Below are positions 24,847 to 32,729 of a stretch of DNA of 64,000 bases, piece after piece. Source of the stretch: RGIG5299 sp045588575 (GTDB lineage Bacteria > Bacillota > Clostridia > Oscillospirales > RGIG5299); assembly GCA_045588575.1 (NCBI GenBank), contig JAZNEJ010000001.1, positions 62,001 through 126,000 of the forward strand, in the 5' to 3' direction. Position numbers and translations under genes: made by a program. The stretch's first letter is position 1. Each line of letters opens with the position of its first letter. Under the pieces are notes generated by a model. That model did no database searches and was not told the DNA's origin. It saw only the letters and a list, made by a program, of their open reading frames with translations.

Positions 24847-25812
24847 TTATTTTGTAAGCTCGAACTCCGTCCAGCCGTCAAGAGTATTTTCGCAAATTAT
24901 TTTAAAGCCGTTATCAATAAGCTTTTCTCTGACTTCATCGGCTCTTTCGTTTATTATTCCCGAAACTATGAAGATGCCTTTTTCTTTTAAAAATTCCGAA
25001 ACGGTGTAAGAAAGCGCAATTATAACGTCGGCAACTATGTTTGCTATTACAACGTCGTATTTCTTAACTTTACCCGCCATCATATTTTTATCTTTTAAAA
25101 CGTCGGCCGCCAAAACCTCAAAATCATCTTTATTCAAACCGTTTATTTCTATATTGTTTTGAAAGGTTTTGTAAACGCCGTCATCAATATCAATAGCTCT
25201 TACCGGTTTTCCTCCCAAAGCGTTTGCCGAAACCGCGAGAATTCCGCTTCCGGTGCCGAGGTCTAAAACCGAGCTTCCTTCGGTTATATATTTTTCAAGC
25301 GAGTTAAGGCAAAGCCTTGTTGTTGCGTGAAGCCCCGTGCCGAAAAGCTGGCCCGTTTCAAGCTTTATAAGGCATCTTCCTTTAGGAGCCTCGGCTTCTA
25401 TCCACGCAGGGCAGATAAAAAGCTTTTCGCCAACGCTAAACGGCTTGAAATATTCCTTCCATTTATCCTTCCACTCACTGTCGTCCCTTTGCGAGCAGGT
25501 AACTTCAAGCCTTCCGAATTTGTTTTCTTTATCGGTTAATTTCAGCTTGAAAATTGCATTTTCAATCCTCTTATATATTTCAAAGCCCTCTTCGTTACAC
25601 TCAACGTAGGTTTTAACGTTGGTTTCGCAGTGCTTTTGCTTCATAAGCTCCTCGTCAACGTAATCCCAGCGCGAGCGGTTATCCTCCAAAAAAGTGAGAA
25701 AATCCTCTTCATCTTCAATAACAACGCCCTCGGCACCCATTTCGTTCATAATTGCCGAAACGGTTTCTATTGCTTCCTTCGAGGTATATACAGTAATTTC
25801 AGACCAATTCAT
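24847..25812 (-). CDS. prmA: Ribosomal protein L11 methyltransferase
   Basis: A 321-residue class I SAM methyltransferase. The N-terminal L11-binding domain begins MNWSEITVYTSKEAIE, a linker follows, and the catalytic domain carries LETGQLFGTGLHATTRL and the SAM motif VLDLGTGSGILAVSA (about 188-202) with NIVADVI later. It trimethylates ribosomal protein L11. GGAG lies 7 bases upstream of the ATG. It heads a transcript continuing through leuACDB to rsmE. Confidence 0.95.
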   Translation of the reverse strand: MNWSEITVYTSKEAIETVSAIMNEMGAEGVVIEDEEDFLTFLEDNRSRWDYVDEELMKQKHCETNVKTYVECNEEGFEIYKRIENAIFKLKLTDKENKFGRLEVTCSQRDDSEWKDKWKEYFKPFSVGEKLFICPAWIEAEAPKGRCLIKLETGQLFGTGLHATTRLCLNSLEKYITEGSSVLDLGTGSGILAVSANALGGKPVRAIDIDDGVYKTFQNNIEINGLNKDDFEVLAADVLKDKNMMAGKVKKYDVVIANIVADVIIALSYTVSEFLKEKGIFIVSGIINERADEVREKLIDNGFKIICENTLDGWTEFELTK

Positions 25813-25844
25813 TTTAAAACTCCGTTTTTTTCTATTATTATTTA

Positions 25845-25873
25845 ATTATATATTATTTTTAATAAAATGGCAA
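25845..25873 (-). promoter_or_regulatory. Sigma-A promoter for prmA-leuACDB-rsmE
   Basis: On the minus strand TTGCCA (25868-25873) and TATAAT (25845-25850) are 17 bases apart, 33 bases before the prmA ATG. Confidence 0.7.
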
Positions 25874-25885
25874 GAAAAAGAATAA

Positions 25886-25912
25886 AAAAAGCAGGCTTAC
25901 ACCTGCTTTTTC
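25886..25912. terminator. Terminator after Na/Pi cotransporter
   Basis: GCAGG/CCTGC with A/T extension (arms about 25886-25895 and 25902-25911, loop CTTACA) ends the minus-strand cotransporter gene just before the prmA promoter. Confidence 0.75.
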
Positions 25913-25916
25913 TTAA

Positions 25917-27707
25917 TTATTGAGTTACCGTTTCCAAAACGTTTTCAAGACTGTATTTTTTGCTGTAAAGCGCATAATATGCTTCGAAGTGGTTGAGATG
26001 CTTTTCTTTTAATTCGTGCAAATATTCATGAGTATCGAAAATTCCGCTTTCAAGCTCAATCATTGCGACGGCAATATTAGAGCAATGGTCGGCAATTCTT
26101 TCGTAATTGGTGAGTAAATCGTTAAATACGAAGCCGTGCTCAAGCGAGCAATCGCCGTTTTGAACTCTCACGATATGGCGTGATTTTATGGTGTCGCAAA
26201 GTTCGTCGATTGTTTGCTCCAAAGGCTCGATTTTTCTTGCAATTTCAACGTTATCCTCGGTAAACGCCTGCACGGTATTTGAAACGATTTCACCTATTGC
26301 GCTCTGTAAAATTGAAATTTCTTTTTTTGCGCTCTCCGAAAGCTCATATTTTTTCTCACGCATTTCCTTAACGGTTTTCGAAAGGTTAACGGCGTGGTCG
26401 CCGATTCTTTCAAAATCGCCTATCGTATGGAGAATTTTGAAAATTTCAGCGCTTTCCGTTTTTGAAAGCTCTTTTCTCGTTAACGCAACGAGATAGGTTC
26501 CGAGCTTATCTTCATATTTATCTATAACCTGCTCTTTGTTTTGAATAACGTTAAAGGCTTCCTCGGAATAATCTTCGTAAAGTTTCATTGCTCTTGCAAG
26601 GTTGGATTTTGCTTTTTGAGCCATTGAACAAACCGCCTGATTGCTTTGTTCCAACGCTACCGACGTGCTTTTTATGTATTTCACGTCAAATCTGTCAATT
26701 TCGGCAGTTTCTTCGGCATCCTCTGCGTTTTGCTTAAAGATGAAGGAAACTATTTTTTCCAAAAGTCCTATGCAGGGTGAAAGAATGACTACGATGCCAA
26801 AGCGGAATACGGTGTTTATGAGTGAAACTCCAACCATTCCCACTGTTAAATCCATAAATGTAAATGGGAAAAATGCGTTTATAATATAGAAAAGTCCGCC
26901 TAAAATTATAACGCCCAAAACGTCTATAATAAGATAAACGAAGGCAACTCTTTTGCCGAAAACGCTTGAGCCGAGCGCCGAAAGCAAAACAGGTACGGCT
27001 GCGCCTATTGCAATACCCATTATAATAGGAAATGCAATTTCAAAGGTTATTACGCCCGTTGCGGAAAGAGCTTGCAAAATGCCAACCGTTGCAGACGCGC
27101 TTTGCAAAACGCAGGTTATAAGGCAGCCTGCCAAAATGCCAACGAGGGGATTTTTAAACGAGGTGAGCATTTGAATAAATGCCTGACTATCTCTTAATTC
27201 GGAAACCGCGCCGCTCATCATGGTCATGCCCGTCATTAAAATTGCAAAGCCAAGCAAAATATCGCCTATATGCTTTTTTACGGTGCTTTTGCAAAACATT
27301 CTGAGAATTATGCCTATAACGGCGATTATTCCCGTTAACGATGCGGTTGAAATAAGTTTAAGCCACGTTGAAGCACCTTCGCCTCCAACATCGGAAAGAC
27401 AAATTATCCAACCCGTTATGCTGGTTCCCAAAATTGCGCCCAAAACGATGCCTATGCCTTGCTTAACCTTCATCATTCCGGAATTTACAAATCCAACAAC
27501 CATAACCGAGGTTGCAGAAGACGACTGAATTACGGTGGTTACGCCCGCACCGAGCAAAACGCCCTTTAAAGGAGTGCTTGAAAGCTTATAGAGCACCATT
27601 TCAAGCTTGTTTCCCGCAACGCGTTTTAAGCCGTCGCCCATTAAAATCATGCCGAAAAGGAAAAGAGAAACACCGCTCAAAAGCTGAATAACGTTAGTAA
27701 TATCCAT
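25917..27707 (-). CDS. Na/Pi cotransporter with PhoU-like domain
   Basis: A 596-residue protein of the NptA/YjbB type. The membrane half (about 1-330) holds two inverted QSSSAT-like motifs (TTVIQSSSATSVMVVGFV and VLQSASATVGILQAL) typical of Na/phosphate cotransporters. The C-terminal half (about 350-580) is helical with PhoU-like signatures (FERIGDHAVNLSKTVKEM, YERIADHCSNIAVAM). It probably imports or exports phosphate with Na+. It is monocistronic. Confidence 0.92.
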   Translation of the reverse strand: MDITNVIQLLSGVSLFLFGMILMGDGLKRVAGNKLEMVLYKLSSTPLKGVLLGAGVTTVIQSSSATSVMVVGFVNSGMMKVKQGIGIVLGAILGTSITGWIICLSDVGGEGASTWLKLISTASLTGIIAVIGIILRMFCKSTVKKHIGDILLGFAILMTGMTMMSGAVSELRDSQAFIQMLTSFKNPLVGILAGCLITCVLQSASATVGILQALSATGVITFEIAFPIIMGIAIGAAVPVLLSALGSSVFGKRVAFVYLIIDVLGVIILGGLFYIINAFFPFTFMDLTVGMVGVSLINTVFRFGIVVILSPCIGLLEKIVSFIFKQNAEDAEETAEIDRFDVKYIKSTSVALEQSNQAVCSMAQKAKSNLARAMKLYEDYSEEAFNVIQNKEQVIDKYEDKLGTYLVALTRKELSKTESAEIFKILHTIGDFERIGDHAVNLSKTVKEMREKKYELSESAKKEISILQSAIGEIVSNTVQAFTEDNVEIARKIEPLEQTIDELCDTIKSRHIVRVQNGDCSLEHGFVFNDLLTNYERIADHCSNIAVAMIELESGIFDTHEYLHELKEKHLNHFEAYYALYSKKYSLENVLETVTQ

Positions 27708-27743
27708 TTTATACGTCCCTTGCCTTTTATATATTATATAAAC

Positions 27744-27772
27744 ATTATACCACCGCTTACTTTTCTTTTCAA
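27744..27772 (-). promoter_or_regulatory. Sigma-A promoter with extended -10
   Basis: On the minus strand TTGAAA (27767-27772), 17 bases, then TATAAT (27744-27749) preceded by TGG, an extended -10. It lies 36 bases before the cotransporter ATG. Confidence 0.8.
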
Positions 27773-27791
27773 TGCTTTTTTAGACAAATAA

Positions 27792-27821
27792 AAAACATTC
27801 GTCAAAAAAGACGAATGTTTT
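27792..27821. terminator. Terminator after obgE
   Basis: An 11-bp stem AAACATTCGTC/GACGAATGTTT (27793-27803 and 27810-27820) with AAAAAA loop and T-rich flank on the minus strand ends the rplU-prp-rpmA-obgE unit. Confidence 0.8.
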
Positions 27822-27836
27822 ATGTTTTTTAAAGGT

Positions 27837-29090
27837 TTAATATACAAATTCAAACTCAAATCCGCACAAATCGACGGTATCGTTTTCCTCTACTCCCGCC
27901 TTTTCAAGAGCTTTGAAAACGCCCTCGCGCTTTAAGAGTTTTTGGAGATTCATGAGCGAATCGTAATCTTCTGTGTTGGTGCTGCTCATAATTTTTTCAA
28001 TCCAGCTGCCCTCAACGTAGTAAATTCCGTTTTCTTTTCTTATTCTGAATTTTTCCTCTTCGGTTGTGGCGGGCGGAACGTAGGTGGGCTCGAATTCTTC
28101 GGGAACGGGAATGTCTTTAAGAGCTTCCCAAACGCCGTTTAAAAGCTCCTTTATTCCTTCTCCCGTAACTGCTGAAATTGAATAAAAATCTACGCCTTTA
28201 AGCTGATTTTTAACCTCGTTTATGCGCTCATCGCTGCAAATTTCTCTCTTTGTTGCAACGATTATCTGCTTTTTCTCGTAAAGAGCGGGTGAGAACTTTT
28301 TAAGCTCGTTATTTATAATTTCAATTTTCTCGTTGACGTCTGTCGATTCGTCTGAAATATCAACCAAATGGAGAAGCAAACGGCATCTTTCAATATGTCT
28401 TAAAAATCTGTGCCCCAATCCCGCGCCTTCGCTTGCTCCCTCGATAATTCCGGGAATATCGGCCATAACGAAGCTTTCTTCGTCTTCAACTCTTACAACG
28501 CCCAAAGATGGATTTATGGTGGTGAAGGGATAATCGGCAATTTTGGGTTTTGCCCCGCTTACAACCGAAAGAAGCGTTGATTTTCCTGCATTTGGGAAGC
28601 CAAGTAAGCCTACGTCGGCAATAATTTTAAGCTCTAAAATTACCTCGAATTCCTCTCCGGGAATTCCCGCCTTTGAAAAGCGGGGGATTTGTCTGGTTGA
28701 GGTTGAAAATTTTGCATTTCCAAAGCCTCCGTTACCGCCTTTTGCTATTAAAACGGGTTCCTTAGTGCAAATATCTCTTATAAGCTCACCCGTATCGGCC
28801 TTTCTTATGAGCGTTCCGAAAGGGACCTTAACAATAAGGTCCTCGCCTGAGCGGCCCGTCATATTTTTGGTTTTTCCGTTTTCGCCGTTTTCGGCAATGA
28901 ATTTCTTATGAAAACGGAAATCCGCCAAGGTGTTAAGATGGTCGGACGCGCAGAAATAAACGCTTCCGCCCTTGCCGCCGTCGCCACCGTCGGGACCTCC
29001 GTTTGCAACGTATTTTTCACGGTGAAATGAAACCGCTCCGTCGCCGCCGTTTCCCGCTTTGATATATATTTTTGTGTAATCGACAAACAT
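27837..29090 (-). CDS. obgE: GTPase Obg
   Basis: A 417-residue ribosome-assembly GTPase. The Gly-rich N-terminal Obg fold (about 1-157, IKAGNGGDGAVSFHREK and GPDGGDGGKGG), the G domain with G1 GFPNAGKST and G3 DIPG, and a C-terminal OCT domain (about 330-415) are visible. The OCT domain marks the Firmicute-type protein. AAGAGGT lies 6 bases before the ATG. It is placed downstream of L27, as usual, but a 13-bp hairpin lies in between. Confidence 0.96.
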   Translation of the reverse strand: MFVDYTKIYIKAGNGGDGAVSFHREKYVANGGPDGGDGGKGGSVYFCASDHLNTLADFRFHKKFIAENGENGKTKNMTGRSGEDLIVKVPFGTLIRKADTGELIRDICTKEPVLIAKGGNGGFGNAKFSTSTRQIPRFSKAGIPGEEFEVILELKIIADVGLLGFPNAGKSTLLSVVSGAKPKIADYPFTTINPSLGVVRVEDEESFVMADIPGIIEGASEGAGLGHRFLRHIERCRLLLHLVDISDESTDVNEKIEIINNELKKFSPALYEKKQIIVATKREICSDERINEVKNQLKGVDFYSISAVTGEGIKELLNGVWEALKDIPVPEEFEPTYVPPATTEEEKFRIRKENGIYYVEGSWIEKIMSSTNTEDYDSLMNLQKLLKREGVFKALEKAGVEENDTVDLCGFEFEFVY

Positions 29091-29114
29091 ATAAAAACCT
29101 CTTGAAAAACAATT

Positions 29115-29147
29115 ATACCCCGATATGCATTGGACATATCGGGGTAT
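29115..29147 (-). terminator. Hairpin between rpmA and obgE
   Basis: A perfect 13-bp stem (ATACCCCGATATG with CATATCGGGGTAT, 7-base loop) is followed on the minus strand by AATTGTTTTT. It looks like a partial terminator or mRNA stabiliser that sets obgE below the ribosomal genes. Confidence 0.6.
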
Positions 29148-29155
29148 GAGTTTAC

Positions 29156-29434
29156 TTATTTTGCGTAAACGCTGACCTGCTTGCGGTCTTTACCGACTCT
29201 TTCAAACTTTACAACTCCGTCAATGAGAGCAAAAAGAGTGTCGTCAGAACCGATGCCCACGTTATTGCCGGGATGAATTTTTGTTCCGCGCTGACGCATT
29301 AAGATGTTACCTGCGAGAACGAACTGACCGTCTGCTCTCTTCGGGCCTAAGCGTTTAGATTCGGAATCACGACCGTTTTTGGTCGAACCCATTCCCTTTT
29401 TATGTGCAAAAAATTGAATGCTGATTCTAAGCAT
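29156..29434 (-). CDS. rpmA: Ribosomal protein L27 with cleavable leader
   Basis: A 92-residue bL27. The first nine residues (MLRISIQFF) form the Firmicute leader removed by Prp; cleavage in Staphylococcus falls between Phe9 and Ala10, and the same residues stand here. The mature part HKKGMGSTKNGRDSESKRLG is typical. It sits at the peptidyl-transferase centre of the 50S subunit. GGAGGTG lies 6 bases before the ATG. Confidence 0.97.
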   Translation of the reverse strand: MLRISIQFFAHKKGMGSTKNGRDSESKRLGPKRADGQFVLAGNILMRQRGTKIHPGNNVGIGSDDTLFALIDGVVKFERVGKDRKQVSVYAK

Positions 29435-29437
29435 GTA

Positions 29438-29755
29438 TCACACCTCCGTAATGTGAATCGTGATATATTTGGGGTATTCCTCACGTATCAGCCTTATTTC
29501 CGATAAAAAAGTGGCGAAAATCGCTTCACTGTTAGCATTCGGATGGCTGACCGAAACTGTTATCTCTGCTTTTTTCTCGTTTACCTTAACCTCAACCTGA
29601 TGCGAAAAAGCTTCAAGAAGATTTGCGGTGTATCTTACCGATTCGGATATTGCGGCGCAAACAACGTCGTTTCCCGCGTTTCCCTTACCCGCATGGCCCT
29701 GAGAAGAAAAACCGAAATATTTTCCGTTTTGTTTAAAAAGCGAGACCGTATTCAT
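29438..29755 (-). CDS. prp: Ribosomal-processing cysteine protease Prp
   Basis: A 105-residue protease that trims the L27 leader. The expected catalytic dyad is present as His21 (SSQGHAGKGNAGND) and Cys33 (DVVCAAIS). It lies between rplU and rpmA, the conserved Firmicute location. No clear ribosome site precedes the ATG, which lies 2 bases after the L21 stop, so translation is probably coupled to rplU. Confidence 0.94.
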   Translation of the reverse strand: MNTVSLFKQNGKYFGFSSQGHAGKGNAGNDVVCAAISESVRYTANLLEAFSHQVEVKVNEKKAEITVSVSHPNANSEAIFATFLSEIRLIREEYPKYITIHITEV

Positions 29756-29757
29756 AA

Positions 29758-30072
29758 TTAGAAGTTAATCTTTTCGATTTGAACTTTGGTATAGGGCTGT
29801 CTGTGGCCGGTTTTGTTACGGTATGTCTTCTTAGCCTTATACTTGAAAACGATGATTTTCTTTTCTTTGCCGTTTTTAAGAACCTTAGCGGTAACACTTG
29901 CACCGTTAACTACGGGAGCTCCAAAAGTGAAAGCATCGTCGTTACAAGTTGCCAAAACGGTATCGAAGCTTATTGTATCGCCTTCAGCAGCTTCTATCTT
30001 TTCGATGAAGATTATTTCGCCTTCTGATACTTTGTACTGTTTTCCGCCGGTTTGAATAACTGCGTATGTCAT
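29758..30072 (-). CDS. rplU: Ribosomal protein L21
   Basis: A 104-residue bL21 with YAVIQTGGKQYKVSEGEII at the N-terminus and KYKAKKTYRNKTGHRQPYTK at the end. It is part of the 50S subunit. I chose the ATG at 30072, with GAGGTG 8 bases upstream, over a TTG six bases earlier. It is first gene of rplU-prp-rpmA(-obgE) behind a strong promoter and an 80-base leader. Confidence 0.97.
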   Translation of the reverse strand: MTYAVIQTGGKQYKVSEGEIIFIEKIEAAEGDTISFDTVLATCNDDAFTFGAPVVNGASVTAKVLKNGKEKKIIVFKYKAKKTYRNKTGHRQPYTKVQIEKINF

Positions 30073-30153
30073 TAACAAAGCACCTCTCTTTCCATTAGAC
30101 TCGCTACGGCAGGTAAGCGTAAAGCACGCTGTTTATAACCCGAAATATGCGGC
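30073..30153 (-). promoter_or_regulatory. Probable L21 leader RNA
   Basis: The 80-base untranslated region of rplU contains at least one clear stem-loop (AGCGT...ACGCT around 30116-30131) and lies where Firmicutes carry the L21 leader, an autoregulatory ribosomal-protein leader. The call rests on position and foldability; I could not align it to the family model. Confidence 0.45.
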
Positions 30154-30159
30154 CTTACT

Positions 30160-30188
30160 ACTATATCACACAAAGCAAATAATGTCAA
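30160..30188 (-). promoter_or_regulatory. Strong sigma-A promoter of rplU operon
   Basis: On the minus strand TTGACA (30183-30188) and TATAGT (30160-30165) lie 17 bases apart, a near-consensus pair fitting a ribosomal protein operon. Confidence 0.85.
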
Positions 30189-30236
30189 GTATTTTTTTGT
30201 TTTTCTCTATATTTTTATTATAATAGGCAAAATACC

Positions 30237-30416
30237 TTAAAAATTTCGGTTTTTTCGCGAGGTATTTTCCTTGATAAAAGTTTCTATTTGCCGCTCGATT
30301 TCAGACCTTGAAAGATTTTTGCCCGCCATATCCGGCTTTAAAATAAAAATAGCCTGCTCAAAAAGACCTCTTTTCCCTTTTACGATAACCGCATTTTTGT
30401 TTACACCCTTTATCAT
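30237..30416 (-). CDS. 59-residue conserved-looking small protein
   Basis: A short basic protein starting MIKGVNKNAVIVKGKRGLFE and ending in a Lys/Arg/Asn-rich tail. The ATG at 30416 has a consensus GGAGGT 7 bases upstream, much better than chance. It lies 52 bases after the spoIIE stop and before the rplU promoter, so it is probably read with spoIIE. I recall similarly sized MIKGVN- proteins annotated as hypothetical in other Clostridia but cannot verify that. No membrane helix or known motif. Function unknown. Confidence 0.7.
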   Translation of the reverse strand: MIKGVNKNAVIVKGKRGLFEQAIFILKPDMAGKNLSRSEIERQIETFIKENTSRKNRNF

Positions 30417-30467
30417 TATTCATACCTCCTTCTTTTTCTTTTCTATTTTGCACAAAACCGAAAAAAT

Positions 30468-32618
30468 TTATGCAAGCGTAATTTTAATTGCCGAGACCGA
30501 TTTATCATCGTTTGATTTTGCCGATATAAGCCGCTTGCAAATTTCATAAGGCGATATACTTTGCATTCGCATAATTTCGCCTCTAACGTCGGAAAAGCCT
30601 TCAAAAACGCCGTCGGACATCATAATTACGAGGTCGCCGTTTTTTAACGTAAACGACGTTTTATCGTATTCTCCGCCCGATGAAAGCCCTGCCGGAAGCG
30701 TTGAACTCATTATTTCGTAAACGGTGTTTCCTCTCTTTACAAACGACGGAGCTGCGCCCGATTTTATAAATTCGGCCTTTCCGTTATGCAAATTAAACGC
30801 AAGCATATCAACCGTTGCAAAGGAAGCGGTTTCATTTTTTCGGGCAAGAGCCGAATTAACCGCTCGCATTGCCGTTTTGCCGTCGAAGCTTTTTGAAAGC
30901 ATCGTTTTTAAAAGCTTAACCGTTAAAAGCGAATCGGCCTTTGCCGCCGCGCCCGAACCCATACCGTCGGAAATAATAGCGTAATATTTGCCGTCCTTCG
31001 TTTCAAAGCCCAAAACCGAATCGCCGCAAATTTCGTTTCCTCCCTTGCCCTCGGCTGCGCTTGAATAAACCGTTTTGAATTTCGGCTCGTTTATAAAAAC
31101 GAACTTATATCCGTCTTCTCTTTCTTCTGAAATCAAGCGGAATTTGGTTTTGTAAATTTCGGAAATTTCATTTTCAAGCTGCTTTTTTTCGGGCAAAATT
31201 GCGGTTTTGCCTTTTAAAATTATTTTTTTGGCGCCGTTTTCCGTAATTACCGCCGTTTCGGGCTCTTTTTCTCCTTTTTCTTCAAGATATCTCTTTAAAT
31301 AAACGTCGGTTTCGGGAATTTTAATGTTGCTTGCAACCGATGAAATTATTTCGGCGGCATCTCTGTAACCGTCTTTTTCCCTTTCTAAAACACAAGTATT
31401 ACGGCTTATATAATTCATTATTTTTTCGGCACTTTCGCATCTTTTTGAAAGAAGCTCCTTTTTAAACGAATTGTCGTAACCGTTCATTTTTTCAAAAGCA
31501 AGAGAATAAAATATATCGTTAGTTTCATCAAACTTTCTGCCGTAGCAAACAAAGCGTTTTTTGCATTTGGCGCAAACCTTTTCTTCAACTTCGCAAACCG
31601 TTTGCTCCGCTTTTTTATAAGGCTCGGATTCCTCTTTTATTCTTGCGGTTTCCTTTAACACGCTTTGAGCATCCAAAAGCTTTTCTTTTAAAAAATCCGC
31701 CGCCGCGCTCTCGTTTTTAACCTCAATTACCGCGATTCTTTCTCCCAAGCGTACTAAAAGCCTGTTGCTTAAAAAAATGAATATTCCGCCCGCCACAACC
31801 GCTTCTCCCATTGCAAAAAGCGGGTCGCCGCCGAAAATTGAGAAAATGCCCAAAGAAAAAACCATTGCCGATGCCGAAAAAGCTTTATTTGCATTTGAAA
31901 GAGCGCCCGCAACCATTCCTCCAACCGAAAAAGCGGCAAGAGGCAAAAGGCTTTGCGAAATTAAAGATAAAAAACATCCCGTCATAACGCCGTAAACCGT
32001 ACCGAAATAAAGCTTTCCGCGGTTTGCCGCAACCAAAACGAGTAAAACCGCCAATACCGTTCCCAAATCGAATCTGCCGGAAACAGCAGAAAGCGCCGCA
32101 GAAAAAAGCGAGCATAGCATTACCGTTGAAAACCGATTTGCCGCAGAGCTTTTATTTTCAAGAGCATAGGAAATAATAACCGAAAAAGCGCCCGCAATTA
32201 AAGAAAACGCAACCGCTTTTATAACGTCGGACGCGTCAAACACCGACACCGCAAGCTTAACAAGCTGAGCCGCCGCAAGAAACGCCGTTACCGCAAAGGA
32301 GAAAAAGAGCTTTGAATATTTTCCGTCTTTTGTAAAAACAACGGCTTTCAATATTGTTAAAACGAGTGCGGTTAAGAAAAATTCAGGCGCTTCCAGTTTT
32401 AAATATCCCAAAAAGGCCCCGAAAAAAGCGGCAAGAGATTTTTTTGGAAACGCCGCAAAAAAAGCAATTCCAAAGGGCGAAGGAAAATCGAAAATTCTGA
32501 AAGACGAAAGCAAAAACGCCGTTACGAATTCAGAAAAAGCAACAACTGTTTTTTTAATAATCTTTTCAATTTTTTCACTCGACTTATATTTTTTAACTCC
32601 CGAAACTTCTTTAGGCAT
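30468..32618 (-). CDS. spoIIE: Stage II sporulation protein E (phosphatase)
   Basis: A 716-residue membrane PP2C phosphatase that dephosphorylates SpoIIAA and so activates sigma-F in the forespore. About ten hydrophobic helices occupy residues 30-310. A central region has the SpoIIE Cys cluster (CEVEEKVCAKCKKRFVC). The PP2C domain (about 500-716) holds GDSVLGFETKDGKYYAIISD-like metal residues, DGMGSGAAAKADS and MMSDGVFEGFSD. AGGAGG lies 8 bases before the ATG. Its promoter is of the Spo0A-dependent wide-spaced type. Confidence 0.95.
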   Translation of the reverse strand: MPKEVSGVKKYKSSEKIEKIIKKTVVAFSEFVTAFLLSSFRIFDFPSPFGIAFFAAFPKKSLAAFFGAFLGYLKLEAPEFFLTALVLTILKAVVFTKDGKYSKLFFSFAVTAFLAAAQLVKLAVSVFDASDVIKAVAFSLIAGAFSVIISYALENKSSAANRFSTVMLCSLFSAALSAVSGRFDLGTVLAVLLVLVAANRGKLYFGTVYGVMTGCFLSLISQSLLPLAAFSVGGMVAGALSNANKAFSASAMVFSLGIFSIFGGDPLFAMGEAVVAGGIFIFLSNRLLVRLGERIAVIEVKNESAAADFLKEKLLDAQSVLKETARIKEESEPYKKAEQTVCEVEEKVCAKCKKRFVCYGRKFDETNDIFYSLAFEKMNGYDNSFKKELLSKRCESAEKIMNYISRNTCVLEREKDGYRDAAEIISSVASNIKIPETDVYLKRYLEEKGEKEPETAVITENGAKKIILKGKTAILPEKKQLENEISEIYKTKFRLISEEREDGYKFVFINEPKFKTVYSSAAEGKGGNEICGDSVLGFETKDGKYYAIISDGMGSGAAAKADSLLTVKLLKTMLSKSFDGKTAMRAVNSALARKNETASFATVDMLAFNLHNGKAEFIKSGAAPSFVKRGNTVYEIMSSTLPAGLSSGGEYDKTSFTLKNGDLVIMMSDGVFEGFSDVRGEIMRMQSISPYEICKRLISAKSNDDKSVSAIKITLA

Positions 32619-32640
32619 AAAACATTCCTCCTGTGGAAGA

Positions 32641-32673
32641 ATTATACCCGTTTTTAAACAAAAATAATGTCAA
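32641..32673 (-). promoter_or_regulatory. Spo0A-type promoter of spoIIE, 21-bp spacing
   Basis: On the minus strand TTGACA (32668-32673) and TATAAT (32641-32646) are separated by 21 bases instead of 17. The Bacillus spoIIE and spoIIG promoters have the same wide spacing (21 and 22) and depend on Spo0A-P. Confidence 0.75.
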
Positions 32674-32707
32674 AAGGTTTGGATTTTCATCTTTTCCTTT
32701 TGACATT
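32666..32707. repeat. Inverted 0A-box-like repeat upstream of spoIIE
   Basis: Two perfect 12-base arms, AATGTCAAAAGG (32666-32677) and its complement (32696-32707), are 18 bases apart. Each contains TGTCAAA, one base from the 0A box TGTCGAA. The proximal arm overlaps the -35. A third partial match, TTGTCAT, lies at 32710-32716 on the minus strand. Confidence 0.65.
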
Positions 32708-32729
32708 ATATGACAAGTCGGTTTTTTAT

